From Rhizomys pruinosus (lineage: Eukaryota > Chordata > Mammalia > Rodentia > Spalacidae): a stretch of DNA of 64,000 nt. The notes under the pieces are model-generated. The model was not told where the DNA came from and searched no databases. It saw only the letters and a list, made by a program, of their open reading frames with translations. Shown piece by piece: positions 11,574 to 22,502 of the stretch; position 1 is the stretch's first letter; every line of letters starts with the position of its first letter. The stretch covers positions 292,080 to 356,079 of the forward strand of contig VZQC01000327.1 in NCBI GenBank assembly GCA_009823505.1, read 5' to 3'. Made by a program: the position numbers and the translations under genes.

Positions 11574-12155
11574 TGTGGGGCTGCCCCACAGTTGAACAGG
11601 CTGAAGAGGGTATGGTGCAGAGTTACTCCAGTAACATCCCAGGTACCATGTCAGAGGCTGAAAATCCATTTATTCTATGCAACAGGCAGCTTATATAGAT
11701 CTGGGATGGGCAACCAGTACATTGCATGACATGACCTCCCAGTGGCCAATCTTAGATCTCCAGATCGTCCCAGCTTGTGAGGAGTATTCAGAAAAGGGGC
11801 ATGCTGACAAGCAAGCCCACTTCGACTTCTGAGTGTGTGCTAGCAGAAAACAGGGCATGCCCTGCATCTTTTGTCCAGCCTCAGGTGCTAAGTAGATTGG
11901 TAGCCTGCATAATACTCTCAAGATATATGTTTGATGCCTGGCGTGGTGGCACACGCCTTTAATCCTAGCACTCAGGAGGCAGAGGCAGGCAGATCTTTGT
12001 GAGTTCAATGCTAGCCTGGTATACAGAGCGAGTTCAAGGACAGCTGGGGTTACAGGGAGACCCTATCTCAAAAATATGGAAAAAAAACCCAGAAAAAAAA
12101 AAAAAAAAAACACAGAAAACAAAAAAAAATTTGAGTCCAGGATTGCCGTCCCACA
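11574..12155 (-). repeat. Provirus 3' LTR, interrupted by a B1
   Basis: Same sequence as the 5' LTR, from TGTGGGACGGC (12155) to CCCACA (11574), with a B1 SINE and A-rich tail inserted at about 11935-12130. The polypurine tract abuts it on the minus-strand 5' side. Confidence 0.88.
11935..12130 (+). repeat. B1 SINE inside the 3' LTR
   Basis: Full-length B1 (GCCTGGCGTGGTGGCACACG start) with a long impure A tail. It interrupts LTR sequence that continues on both sides, so it postdates the provirus. Confidence 0.9.
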
Positions 12156-12174
12156 TCTCCCCCTTCTGTTTTTT
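12156..12174 (-). other. Provirus polypurine tract
   Basis: Minus-strand run AAAACAGAAGGGGGAGA immediately precedes the TGTGGG start of the 3' LTR, the expected plus-strand primer position. Confidence 0.8.
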
Positions 12175-13016
12175 TTGCCTCCATGAGCTCAGAGAGCATG
12201 ATACAGTTGGTGGTCAATTTGCCTTTTACTGGCCCAAATGCCCATGACTACTTTGTAAAAGCAATAAGTAACTCCACTGATCAACACCCATGTGAAAACT
12301 GAATAGTGGGTAAGCCAATTAGTAAACATAAGTAATAAACATAAGCAATGTCCACGTGAACCCAATTAGCAAGCATCTGTGTCCAACTCTTGTACCACTC
12401 AGGGTCCCCAAGTGTAATGGGAGAGGTTTGCATACACAAACATGCTGATCAGATAAAAGTTCAGTCAGTTTTTGCTGCAGGTCATCTTCTGCTGAAGGGT
12501 GTGGCTGCCATTAGTACTCCTGAGGCAATTGCTCCTGTCACCAAGGATTACAGCCTCTGCTGTTATGGTGACGAAGGGTGACCACATGCTCCAACCTGGT
12601 CTGCTCTTCCCAAGGTGTGGTCAGATTCACCAGCAACCATATGACTGCTAGAGTCCAAGGGATATAAATAAAGTCAGCAGCATTTTGGGCTGTAATACAA
12701 TTAGAAATATGACCTTTGTAATTTCTACCAATTCAGGTGAGTTAGTCAGAGGGGACACACAGGGGCCATTAGGCAAGTCTGGGAGGGATCCATTGTCACA
12801 ATAATCGACTCCAAATGTTCTTTATATCAGTTAACAGTTTCACTGGACTTAAGTACTCTCATCAGGATAAATTGATTGCAAGATGCTATTTAGGGCCCAT
12901 GGTTTGATTAAGGTCACATTCACTGCCAAAAATCAGAGGCAGGGCATAGTCCAAGAGGATGCCACCAGAAACTGTGGGTTGGACACCTATGCCCATGTAA
13001 TACCTGGTCTCCTGCA
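12175..13016 (-). other. Provirus 3' interior, no recognisable gene
   Basis: Between the integrase remnant and the polypurine tract, where env is expected. Stops occur in every frame and I recognise no envelope landmark, so either env has decayed or most of it is deleted. Confidence 0.5.
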
Positions 13017-13199
13017 CTATCGGTCATCAGGGCAGTGCACATGAGGGAGTGCAGACCCATGGCTGGGACCATCCCTGGTGGTCTCAGGTTCTACACCTGT
13101 GACTCCAGTGCCTTGAGATCCCCCCATGTCACCCTGTGAGCCATCCTCTGGCAGAGCAGCATTCTCTTGGATTTCTTCTGTCCTTCCTGAATGCTCAGA

Positions 13200-13945
13200 C
13201 GGACCAGCTTCTCTGTCGGTGGTTCCTGGTCCATCTCTTATAGTCCAAGGACAAAGGCTTCTTGCTGGAACCCAAATTGGGGGGTGGGGGGGCTCTGCCT
13301 GTGGGAAGACACAAGCAAACCCTCTTCCCATTGTTAGCAGGGGGTCCAGACCCTTCCATTTTCCCCACATTGGATCTCACCAAAGTACCAGTGGTGCCTT
13401 GTTATGCCCTGACACAGGACTCCAGTGCTTGTGGACTGGGGTTATCATGTCTGGTTTCAAAATTGACAGGAAATTCATAGTAAAGAATGCTCTGCACACT
13501 GCATCATAGGAGGAGGAGGAGGAGGAGGAGGAGGAGGAGGAGGAGTAGTCCTCTTCCTTCTGCTTTCATAATTGCTCCTTTAAAGTTTTATGTATTCTTT
13601 CAACAATGCCCTGGCCATGGGATTATAAGGAAAACCAGTTATGTGGGAGATACTCCAGAAAGTGCAGAAGCGTTTAAACTGGACACTGGTATATACAGGG
13701 CAATTATCAGTTTATAATTGATGTGGGACACCTGTAATCAATATACAACAGAGCTGATGTTGGCAAACCTTGGCCAGGGATTCTCCTGTCATAGGAGTAG
13801 CCATTATGTAGTGGGAATAGGTATCCACAGTAACATGTAAGTATTTGAGATGGCCAAAGGGAGAATAATGAGTAATATCCTTCTGCCAAAGAATAGTAGT
13901 CTTTAGGCTATGGGGGTAAACTCCCCAGGGCTGGAGAGGACCCAA
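13200..13945 (-). pseudogene. Provirus integrase core and C-terminal remnant
   Basis: At 13945-13712 a frame carries the integrase core landmark Trp-Gln-x-Asp-(Ile/Val)-Thr-His with the following Gly-x-Leu-Lys-Tyr-Leu-His-Val and Asp-Thr-Tyr-Ser segments. After frame breaks, 13380-13200 carries the Trp-Lys-Gly-x-Asp-x-Leu-Leu and Gly-Arg-Gly landmarks of the C-terminal DNA-binding domain. A (GGA)n run at 13509-13545 has expanded inside it. Confidence 0.7.
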
Positions 13946-13993
13946 AGGCAGATGTAGGGCACAGGTTTTGCAGCTATGGACCAGTTGTTTGCA

Positions 13994-14478
13994 TCAACCC
14001 ACCGTCAAAGAGGGAAACATCTGAGGTGGACTATGTGCTGATTGATGGAATTGCAAGTGCAAGTGAGTAGCTTGTGAAAGGACAGAGTAGCAGGAAGGCG
14101 GGCCCTCTGCAGCCAGCCTGTCTGCTTCATTACTGAAAGCCACCAGTGGCCCTGGCAGCCCAGAATGAGACTGGACATGCTGGACAAAAAGGGGGGCTGA
14201 GCATGCCTCAAGCACTTCCTTTGAGAGAAAGATGAGGGTGGTAAGTGGTTTGGAAAGGTCCAGTTGACACATAGCATAAAGCAACAAAGGTATCCTAGAA
14301 GCACAGTATTTGCTATTAGTAAAGAGATTAATGGGTTCAGTGGGGGAACAGCTGACAGGCCTGGTAGATGGCAAAGAGATAAACTATACCCAGCCTTTGT
14401 GCATTGGCCAGAAACAGTGGACTTCGGAGGAGGAGTCTGGCCCAATGGAAACCAGCACAGCCTCTTTATTGGAGGCAT
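13994..14478 (-). pseudogene. Provirus RNase H end and integrase zinc-domain remnant
   Basis: Two overlapping minus frames (starts 14478 and 14374). The second contains the characteristic His-x-x-Ser-His-x-x-Leu-Pro-Gly stretch and Asn-Glu-Ala-Asp at the end of RNase H, then His residues and a Phe-Pro-x-Leu-Thr segment of the integrase N-terminal zinc domain. The other frame is its shadow. Confidence 0.65.
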
Positions 14479-14585
14479 CAGTGAATTTAAGGTGGGCCAC
14501 AGGGATGGCCTGTGGTACTAGGATGAGGAGGCATTAGCAGCAATTCCTGGAGCTGGGCAAGAGCCAAAGGGCAGGCAAGTGATTA

Positions 14586-14993
14586 TCAATAGTGCTGGGG
14601 AAAATTTAGGGTGAAGGGGTCATTATGCTGCATGGCCCAATGCAATAGGCCCTTATCAAAAGAGAGAATTCGGCATTCAGGTTTCATGCCAAAAAGTTGG
14701 TGAGTTCTCTGGTGAAGCATCCCAATCTTGATGACAACCACTTCCTGGCAGGGGGTGAGATATCTTTTGACTCTGTGATATGCAGGGTGCAGCCAGTCCA
14801 GAGGTCCATGAGATTGCCATGTCGCCCCCACTGGAACATATCCCGGAGCAAGGATTATTCCCATTAAGGGGAGGGAGGGATCAGATCTAACAGTGAAGTC
14901 ACTGGCAGAGCAGCATTGATTCTTTGAAGAACAATGCATGCCTCTCAGGTTACACTGCAGACTGAAGGGGGCTCTGTAGGGCCCCTCAGGCAA
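14586..14993 (-). pseudogene. Provirus RT connection-domain remnant
   Basis: A 135-residue open stretch with a Gly-Pro-Leu-x-Trp segment and downstream layout like the RT thumb/connection of class II retroelements. It is separated from the flanking pol pieces by frame changes, and the catalytic Tyr-x-Asp-Asp segment was not seen. Confidence 0.55.
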
Positions 14994-15050
14994 TCATACT
15001 ACTGACACATCTCCTACTCCGAGGAGATGTGAAGACATGGGCACAGCCAG

Positions 15051-15410
15051 TTAATAGCCCCCAAAGCCTTTGGAGATGGTTAAGGGGCAACATGTTAGGA
15101 AAGGCTCAGTGTGCCCTGCACTTAGTTGCTCAGCAGCTAAGGATTCCAAAGCTGTAAGTTTAGATGAGGAAAGCAGCCACTGTTCCACCCAGATGGGCAT
15201 CAAAGTCACCGGTTCCAGATTAAGAGGTGATGACAGAACAGTGGCCCTTAGAACTGGGAGGTACTGGGAGTCTTGGTCTCGGACATGGGAATCTGCTGCT
15301 GATTTATAAGAGGCATCAAGGGAGTCCCTGCCTAACAAGCAATGAGGCAGGCCAAGCATAATTAGGGGCTTAATGGTCCCCTGTCCCCCATCTAAATCTC
15401 TCCAAACCAT
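15051..15410 (-). pseudogene. Provirus pro/pol remnant: protease end and RT start
   Basis: A 119-residue open stretch resembles the C-terminal end of a retroviral protease (a Leu-Gly-Arg-Asp type segment near the start) followed by the N-terminal finger region of reverse transcriptase. The rest of the RT catalytic core is not continuous, so this is a fragment. Confidence 0.65.
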
Positions 15411-15906
15411 ATGTCGGGTAGTTGTTTTAGATGCCAGATTTCCCCCACACTCTGGACCAAAGGCTCTTCAGCTACTTTCTATTCTTTTGGAAACTCCTTC
15501 TCCCTAATGATGGTTCAGCCTGCTCCAGTATCCAAAAAGCAGTTAAAAAGCTTATCCTCTATGTAAATTTTTGGACAAGGTGTGGATGGCCACTTAGCTC
15601 CTGGGACCTGAGCTGCAGCTGCAAAATGGCAAGCAACTCCTCTGACTGGAGGCTGCGGAGCCGGAGCCAGGGGAGGGGTAGTTTCAGTTTTGTTTTGATT
15701 TGAGCCTATAATATCTCAGGGATATTAATCTGTTCCTGGCCCAAATATTGGAGGATACTAATTACAAGGAAGAAGAAGTCTCACAGCAGAGAGCCTGGGG
15801 GCACATTGGAAGACAATGTCCCAAAGTTGGTCAGCCTGAAGAAGAGTCTCCCTAGAAGTTAGATTCCCCATTTTTTCAGGGGTTTACTCCCTGGATTGCT
15901 TCAGAT

Positions 15907-15924
15907 GTCCCTGTTCAGGCGCAA
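15907..15924 (-). other. Provirus primer-binding site, Lys tRNA type
   Basis: Minus-strand TTGCGCCTGAACAGGGAC, directly beside the 5' LTR, differs at about three positions from the complement of the tRNA-Lys3 3' end. This suggests a Lys-primed betaretrovirus-like lineage, as opposed to a Phe-primed IAP. Confidence 0.8.
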
Positions 15925-16303
15925 GTTGCAGGGCTGCTGACCCCAGGGTTGAACAGGCTGAAGTGATACATCCAGGGTTACTCCAATAACATCCCCAGGG
16001 ACCATACCAGAGGGTGCAAATTATTTTATTCCATGCAACAGGCAGCTTATATAGGTCTGGGACAGGAAGTCCCTGCATCATGTAACATCAATCCCAGTGG
16101 CTAATCTTACACCTCCAGATCATCACGTGTCATCCCAGTTCATGGGGCATATGCAGAAAAGGGGCGTACTGACAAGCAGGCCAACTTGTGACTCCTGAGC
16201 GCATGCTAGCAGAAAACGGGGCATGCCTGGCACCTTTTGCTCTGCCTAAGCAGATTGGTAGCCTGCATACTTTCAAACCTGAGTCCAGGATTGCTGTCCC
16301 ACA
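15925..16303 (-). repeat. Provirus 5' LTR
   Basis: Begins TGTGGGACAGC (minus strand from 16303) and ends close to the primer site. It carries a TATA box (TATATAA, 16053-16047) and a polyadenylation signal (AATAAA, 16030-16025) in the right order. It aligns by eye along its length with 11574-12155. Confidence 0.88.
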
Positions 16304-16335
16304 AGCCTTGGCAGCATGTCTAAAAAAAGTAAAGC

Positions 16336-16416
16336 AGGACTAAGACTGTAGCTCAGTTGATAGAGTGCTTGCCTAGCATACAAGAAGCCCTGGGTTCTAT
16401 CCTGAGCACCACATAA
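16336..16416 (+). repeat. ID SINE
   Basis: Sense ID body with tRNA-like A and B boxes (TAGCTCAGTTGATAGAGTGC, GGGTTCTATCC). Confidence 0.8.
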
Positions 16417-16740
16417 ACCAGGAGTGGTGGTATAGGTCTGTAATCCCAGCACTTGGGAGGTGAAGATGAAAGGTTCTCCTTGTGTACATGATGAGTTTGA
16501 AGCCAACCTGGGCTACATGAGACCCTGCCTCAAAAAAAGTTGGGGAGGACTGAAGAGATGACTCAGCTGTTGAGAGCACCTCCTGCTCTTGCGTAGGACC
16601 TGGGTTGAGCTCACAGGAGTCTGGTAACTCCAGTTCCAGGGGATCTGGTGCCCTCTTCTTGCTTCTATGGGCACCTGTGTACATGTGGTACACATGCATT
16701 TACACTCAGGCACACACATATGCACATAAAAAAAATTAGG
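16417..16740 (+). repeat. B1-like SINE followed by B2/B3-like SINE
   Basis: Diverged B1 (16417-16540), then a B2/B3-type element (about 16545-16740) ending in an A-run. Confidence 0.75.
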
Positions 16741-17334
16741 AAAAAGAACCAAGCAAACAACAACAAAAATCTGAGAAGGAGTCCACTGGCTGGTGACTGC
16801 AGAGTTTTAGGGCATCAACCTGAGGGCCAAGTCCAGTGACTTGGAAAAAGTAGTTGATATTTAACAATCTTCCCAAGGGAGGGTCAATGATACTATGTGG
16901 TATAAAACTTAGAGTGGGTTTGTTATTAGTGTTAAATAGAATGCTGACTATGTAGCTGTCTCGTAGATTTCCAAAGTAATTTTAATAAAGATGGTGAAGA
17001 ATTAGAGTCTTCTAATATTCTTTCATTTTTTTCTCTTTTAATTGAATCCCCAGCTTTGTTACTCCTGAGGTAGGCTTTTTAACAGTCGACCAGTCTTTCG
17101 TCTACTCTGTACAAAATATTTATCAGTGTTTTATTCAATACTTGGTATGTCAAAAACTCATGTAGTCCTGACAGGCTTGGAAGTCAAGTTCTTTAAAAAA
17201 ATTTTTTTAGATTTTTGAAGGTTTCGTACACTGGTCTCAAACTGAAGTCCTTCTGCATCAGTCTTCTGAGTGCTGGGACTACTCCCATGCAGACCACGAC
17301 TGGCACATCAATTACTTTTTTTGTTTAAATATTT

Positions 17335-18245
17335 AGATAACTGTTTGGTGGGTCTTGTTTTTACAGTGGCTATCCTGTTTTGCATCATCACCAGCAGCAT
17401 GGAGTATTCTAATTGTTTTGTGTTTTCACCAGCTCTTGATGTTGCCAGATTTTCTTGTTTGTTTTTGTGTGTTTTTAGTCATTCTAATAGATAATATAGT
17501 GATATTTTATTGTGGCTCTAATTTGCATTTACTTAGTGGAAAATGAGATTGAACATCTTTTCCTTTTTTTTTTAAATTTATTTATTATTTTTGTATGTGT
17601 ATGAATGTACTGTCTGCATATAGGTTTGTGCACCCGTGCTATGCAATGCTGCAGAGGTCAGATTCCCCTAGAACTGGAGCTCTTCTGGAATTGGAGTTAC
17701 AGATGGTTCTTAGCAGCCATGTGGGTGCTGGGGATCGAACCCGGGTCCTCTGCAAGAGCGGTCGGCACTCTTAACTGCTAGACTATCTCTCCAGCCCCCA
17801 ATGAACATCTTTTCCTATGGTTAATTGCTATCCATATGTCATCTTCAGTGAATAATGTTCAAATCTTTGCATATTTTAAAATTGTTCTCATATCGCTAAA
17901 GTTTTGTTGTTGTTGTTGTTGTCATCATTTTCCTTTTCAGTGCTGGGGACCAAACTCAGGTTCTTGCATACTACCAGTAAGATATATTCCTGGCCCCTAT
18001 TGTTCTTTGTGTATTCTGAAAATGTTTTCTTCTATTCTGCTGTTTGTCATTTTATTCTATTTAATGGGTGCCTTTAGCTCTCTAAACATATTCAAAATAA
18101 CTAATTTAAAGTATTTGTCTAAGGCCAATGTCTGGGCTTCCCAAGGAATACTTTATATTGATTATTCTTTTTATAAAGGGGGAACAGGCTTCTTGTTCTT
18201 CACGTCCTCGTATGATGTTGCTACAAGCTAGACATTTTGGATAGT
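17335..18245 (-). repeat. Old L1-derived sequence, split by a B2
   Basis: The plus strand reads like the complement of an old L1 3' region: CACCAGCAGCATGGAGTATT, then TCTAATTTGCATTTACTTAG, and, past the B2, CAAATCTTTGCATATTTTAA. It continues into a segment with GACATTTTGGATAGTATAAC and CTCTGGAAATCC. An ID-like fragment (17938-17997) interrupts it. Confidence 0.6.
17565..17801 (-). repeat. B2 SINE, duplicated subtype
   Basis: Antisense B2 with the 17-bp internal duplication, bracketed by perfect 15-bp TGAACATCTTTTCCT (17550-17564, 17802-17816). Confidence 0.95.
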
Positions 18246-18392
18246 ATAACGTGGCAACTCTGGAAATCCTATTCTTCTTCTCTCTCAGGGTTTGTCTTTA
18301 CTGCTAGTCCTAATGGCGGCTGGTTATGTGGCTTCTCTGAACTAATTTTGTGAAGTTTGTATTCTTTGTGATGTGTGACATTGAAGTGTCAG

Positions 18393-18663
18393 GGTTTTTT
18401 TATTAAATAGATTTTTTTTTTTGAGACAAGGTCTCTCTCCCTATAGTCCCAGCTGGCCTGTAACTTACTCTGTAGACCAGACTGGCCTTGAACTCACAGA
18501 GCTCTGTTTGCCTCTGCCTCCCAAATGCTGGGACCAAAGGTGTGTGCTACCATGTCCGGCTTAAAGACGGTTTTTAGCCACCACATGGGCGCTGGGAATC
18601 GAACCTGGGTCCTCTGCAAGAGCAGTTGGTGCTCTTAACCGCTGAGCCATCTCTCCAACCCCC
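18393..18663 (-). repeat. Composite SINE: B2 head fused to B1 (copy 1)
   Basis: On the minus strand, about 100 bp of B2 5' end (18661-18562) runs into a whole B1 (18561-18412) and T/A tail. TGAAGTGTCAG flanks the whole unit (18382-18392 and 18664-18674), so it inserted as one element. Confidence 0.85.
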
Positions 18664-18674
18664 TGAAGTGTCAG

Positions 18675-19680
18675 TTTTATTACCTCTGTGGCAGGTTAAT
18701 AATTGAAGATTTTATGTTAAATGCATAGAACCAAAAAGAACCTACCCCCAACTCCCTGCCCCCCTTTGCAGATGGGTGCTGCTCTGTGAGGTGTTGCCTA
18801 CCTAGCCAGGCACTTGACCACTATGTTTAGACTTTTCTGCACCTGCTTGTGTCTGGCTTGAAGGTCAGTCAAAGTTGAGAGCTGAGAGTCTTCTTGGCCT
18901 TCAGCAATTGAAACCAGATGGAGTCAGTGTCCACCTTGGTGGTATCAGCACTTGCCCTTCTTGCTTCCAAAGGATATGTGGGAGCTTTTTGCAAGGGTCT
19001 CTTCCTCAAAGCGTTTTGTACTCTAGCCTTTCCCACCAATCTTTTTGATCAGTCTATTATTTGCCCCTACTGTGACCCTCATGCAGAAACAGGCAATATA
19101 TTTATTTGCCTGTAAATATTTCAGCAAATGCCCTCCAGCTAACCACTTTAGCACTGGAAGTGTTCCCAGCTTGGTGAGCTGAAGGCAGTTCTTTGTGCTG
19201 GACTTCCAGAGAGCCACCCGACAGTCAACAAATTATTACACTTCTTCGTGAAAGAAGTTTTGTTCTGCTCCCTCTGGTGCTTAACTCACCACCAGGAATG
19301 CTGGGTATGGTGTGGTGGTGCTGCCACCCTCCCCCGTCAACCCCCCCAACACACTCAACCAGGGGATCGGCTCAGGGCCTCCTCCCACTAAGCTATACCC
19401 CCAGCCCCAGCCTATTTTCAGGCTGCCACAGGGAAGAGGACCGCAGTTGGATAAAAAGGCCGCAAATCTGTTTTAACCACAAGCTCATTGACTTTTCTTG
19501 GTTACTTCACTGGTTATTGCAATCCTTTGGTTAATTTATAGAGTTCCAAGGAAGTGAGTTATGTGTTTCTATTGGTTTCTTTTTCATTTGGGGGGGTGTG
19601 ATATCCTGTGAAATTCTTACTGTCATCTTTGCTGATATTACTCTACTATTTCAAATATGGCTTAAAACATTTAACATAGT
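18675..19680. other. No gene seen; weak ID-like patch
   Basis: Mostly unassigned. About 19350-19409 has a degenerate ID-like body. Plus frames at 18918-19534 show no family features. Confidence 0.4.
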
Positions 19681-19795
19681 TAATCCCAGCATTCAAGAGG
19701 CAGAGGTAGGTGGATCTCTGTGAAATTCAGACCATCCTGGTCTACATGGTGAATTCCAGGCTAACTAGAGATATAGGGAACCCTATCTCAAAACC
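19680..19795 (+). repeat. B1 SINE, 5'-truncated
   Basis: Sense B1 lacking the first ~20 bases; its tail supplied the insertion site of the next B2. Confidence 0.85.
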
Positions 19796-19812
19796 AAAAA
19801 TAGAAACAAATA

Positions 19813-20056
19813 GGGGCTGGAGAGATGGCCTAGCAGTTAAGAGCGCTGACTGCACTTGCAGAGGAACTGGATTCGATGCCCAGCACCCACATGGTGGCTG
19901 AGAACCCTCTGTAACTCCAATTCCAGGAGAACTCCAGTTCTAGGGGAATCTGACACCCTCTTCTGGCCTCTGCAGCATTGCCTGACATGGGTGCACAAAC
20001 CTACGTGCAGATAATATATTCATACACATAAAAAAATAATAAATAGAATACATTTA
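19813..20056 (+). repeat. B2 SINE, duplicated subtype
   Basis: Flanked by perfect 17-bp AAAAATAGAAACAAATA (19796-19812, 20057-20073). Confidence 0.95.
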
Positions 20057-20226
20057 AAAAATAGAAACAAATAAAAACAAAACAAAAAAAAGTGAGCATG
20101 GTCATATTTCTTTCTTAATGAGAAAATCAGCCCAAATTTCCCCCTGACAAACAAAATAGAAAATATTGCCTATTTCTCAAGTGCTTTGAGCATTCTGTAG
20201 AAGCATTATAAAAATGTTTCCAGCCG

Positions 20227-20524
20227 AGCCGGGCGTGGTGGTGCATGCCTTTAATCCTAGCACTCGGGAGACAGAGGCAGGTGGATCTTTGTGAGTTCAA
20301 GGCCAGCCTGATCTACAGAGTGAGTTCCAGGACAGCTGGGGCTACAGGGAGACCCTATCTCGAAAAGACAAAAAAAAAAAAGTTTCCAGGCCTTTAATCC
20401 TAGCACTTGGGAGGCACAGGCAGGCGGATCTTTGTGAGTTCAAGGCCAGCCTGGTCTACAGAGCGAATTCCAGGATAGCCTGGGGCTACAGGGAGACCCT
20501 GTCTCAAAAAGACCAAAAAAAAAA
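20227..20524 (+). repeat. Two B1 SINEs in tandem
   Basis: First copy full length to a pure A tail (20381), second lacks its head (20388-20524). Confidence 0.92.
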
Positions 20525-20544
20525 GTTTCTATGAAGGAGACTTA

Positions 20545-20735
20545 GTATAGGTGAGATGCCTCAGCAGGTAAAGGTGCTTACTACCAAGCCTAACCATCTA
20601 AGCTCAATCTCTTGGATGCACATGGTGGAAGGCGAGAACTGACTTCTGCTTTTCTTCTGACCTTCACATAAGCTCTGTGGCAGGTGCACCTGCCCAAACC
20701 TCACAAAATGAACATGTACAAAATAAATCAATCAT
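20545..20735 (+). repeat. B3 SINE
   Basis: Diverged sense element ending AAAATAAATC. Confidence 0.65.
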
Positions 20736-20742
20736 AATTTTT

Positions 20743-20887
20743 GTTTTTGTTTTTTAGCTCTTTTTGAGACAGGGTCTCTCTGGAGCTTCAGCTGGCTTAG
20801 AAGTCACTATGTAGACCAGGCTGGCCTCGAACTCACAGAGATCTGCCTGCCTGTGCCTCTAGAGTGCTGAGATTAAAGGCATGCACC
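20743..20887 (-). repeat. B1 SINE
   Basis: Antisense, moderately diverged. Confidence 0.88.
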
Positions 20888-21526
20888 CGAGCCATAAGTC
20901 ATAATTTCTTTAAAGAGGAACCTTACTTTAGCTGACCAACCACCCTTCATACCCTCTGGGAAGCTTTCTTTTCCTAAGCCATAGACAACTACTGTACCCC
21001 TTTGTTGCATTTTATTTATTTTTCTTTGTTGCATTTTAAAAATATGATTTCCAAGGGAAATCTGACCAGAGGAACTCCACATGCCTCTTCATTGTCAAAG
21101 TGACTCAGAGAAAAACTGCTGTACGTTGCAGACGCAAATCAGTAATGTTCAAAAATCACATATGGTTAACACTCTGTAGAGGGGTGTAGAGGAGGGCTCG
21201 GGTGTTTCATTTTCTACTCCTGTACTGTTCGAGTTTCTTCCAGTGAATGTTTATTCTTTTTGAAATTTGAAGAAAGGAAAGCACATTTAAAAACCAGAGG
21301 CCAAGGCTATAACTGATTGAAAGGCTCGTACCTAGCTGCATGAGGACGTGGGTTTGATTTCTAGCACAGAAACAACAATAACAAAGAAAGGCAGGGAATG
21401 TAATTACCTGCTACTCTAGTATACTTATTGCTCATATCATGCTATGTTTTTAAAAAGCTGTTTTTCTGAGATGAGTTACTGTAGTGGTATCAGCAAATGC
21501 TGTCTTATTGATAAAAGAAATGATGG

Positions 21527-21701
21527 AGCCGGGCGTGGTGGCGCACGCCTTTAATCCTAGCACTTGGGAGGTAGAGGCAGGCAGATCTTTGTGAGTTCAA
21601 GGCCAGCCTGGTCTGCAGAGTGAGTTCTAGGACAGCTGGGGCTACAGGGAGACCCTGTCTCGAAAAGACCAAAAAAAAAAAAAAAAAAAAAAAAAAGAAA
21701 A
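21527..21701 (+). repeat. B1 SINE, young-looking
   Basis: Near-consensus for this window with an uninterrupted ~30-A tail. The preceding 640 bases hold only a weak ID-like patch (21299-21372). Confidence 0.95.
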
Positions 21702-21993
21702 GATGGAAAGTGTGGAGCGGATGATAGTAGGAAGGAATACATAATTGTGTTTCCTCTGAAGATCATTTTTCAAAATGCTGGCAAATTTATCATTTGTTCA
21801 TGATTTTGGTCTTATGATATTTATTTGTTTTCACTGTTTCCTGGCTAACATAGTTTAAGAATCCAAGTATTCTCTGCTTTTCTTTTCTTTTTATTTTTTT
21901 ACTATTATTATTTGTATTTTACCTTTGTCTTACGGCCCAACAGAACCTATTGTAGAGGACTAAATTCAGGAGTCATGCATTCTAACGGCCAGA

Positions 21994-22502
21994 TGTTCTA
22001 GTTAGCATTCATTTAGCAGGTCAGTCTATGGCTGTGTCTCTGAAGAATTCTCTTGATTACCTTAGTTGATATGGGAAGACCCACTCCAAAGGTTGGAAGT
22101 GCTGTTTCCTAGGCTGGTGGTCCTGGCTGTATAAGAAATCTAGTTAAGCTGGGCCTGGTGGCGCATGCCTTTAATCCTAGCACTTGGGAGGCAGAGGCAG
22201 GTGGATCTTTGTGAGTTCAAACCCAGCCTGGTCTACAGAGTGAGTTCCAGGACAGTTGGGGCTACAGGGAGACCCTGTCTCAAAAAGACCAAAAAAAGAA
22301 AAGAAATCTAGTTAAGCAGGCCAAGGAGCAAGCCAATTCCTCCATAGTTTCTACTTCAAGCTCGTGGTTGAGTTCCTGTCCTGACTCCTCTCAGGGATGG
22401 ACTGTGTGTGACTTGACAGTGTAAACCAAATAAATCCTTCCCTCTCCATAAATTACTTTTGGTTAAAATGTTTTATACAGCAACAGAAAGGAAACTAGAA
22501 CA
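21994..22502 (+). repeat. ORR1-type MaLR LTR
   Basis: Begins TGTTCTAGTTAGCATTC and ends with the typical AACCAAATAAATCC and GGAAACTAGAACA signals. It is split by a B1. Confidence 0.75.
22150..22300 (+). repeat. B1 SINE inside the MaLR LTR
   Basis: Flanked by perfect 17-bp AAGAAATCTAGTTAAGC (22133-22149, 22301-22317). Confidence 0.95.

Larger units (their letters stand above)
11574..16303 (-). mobile_element. Defective class II (ERVK-like) provirus
   Basis: A complete insertion unit in minus orientation. It has two LTRs (5' LTR 15925-16303, 3' LTR 11574-12155), a primer-binding site resembling tRNA-Lys3 (15907-15924), a polypurine tract (12156-12174) and a 6-bp target duplication AGCCTT (11568-11573 and 16304-16309). 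The interior is only about 3.7 kb. Pol remnants are recognisable, but gag is almost wholly missing and env is not recognisable. All frames are interrupted. It landed inside an older PB1-like SINE. A later B1 sits in the 3' LTR. LTRs differ at many positions, so the insertion is old and inactive. Confidence 0.9.

Noticed and set aside
14005..14521. 157-codon minus frame and plus-strand frames inside the provirus
   Set aside because: Alternative frames of RNase H/integrase remnants, not separate genes.
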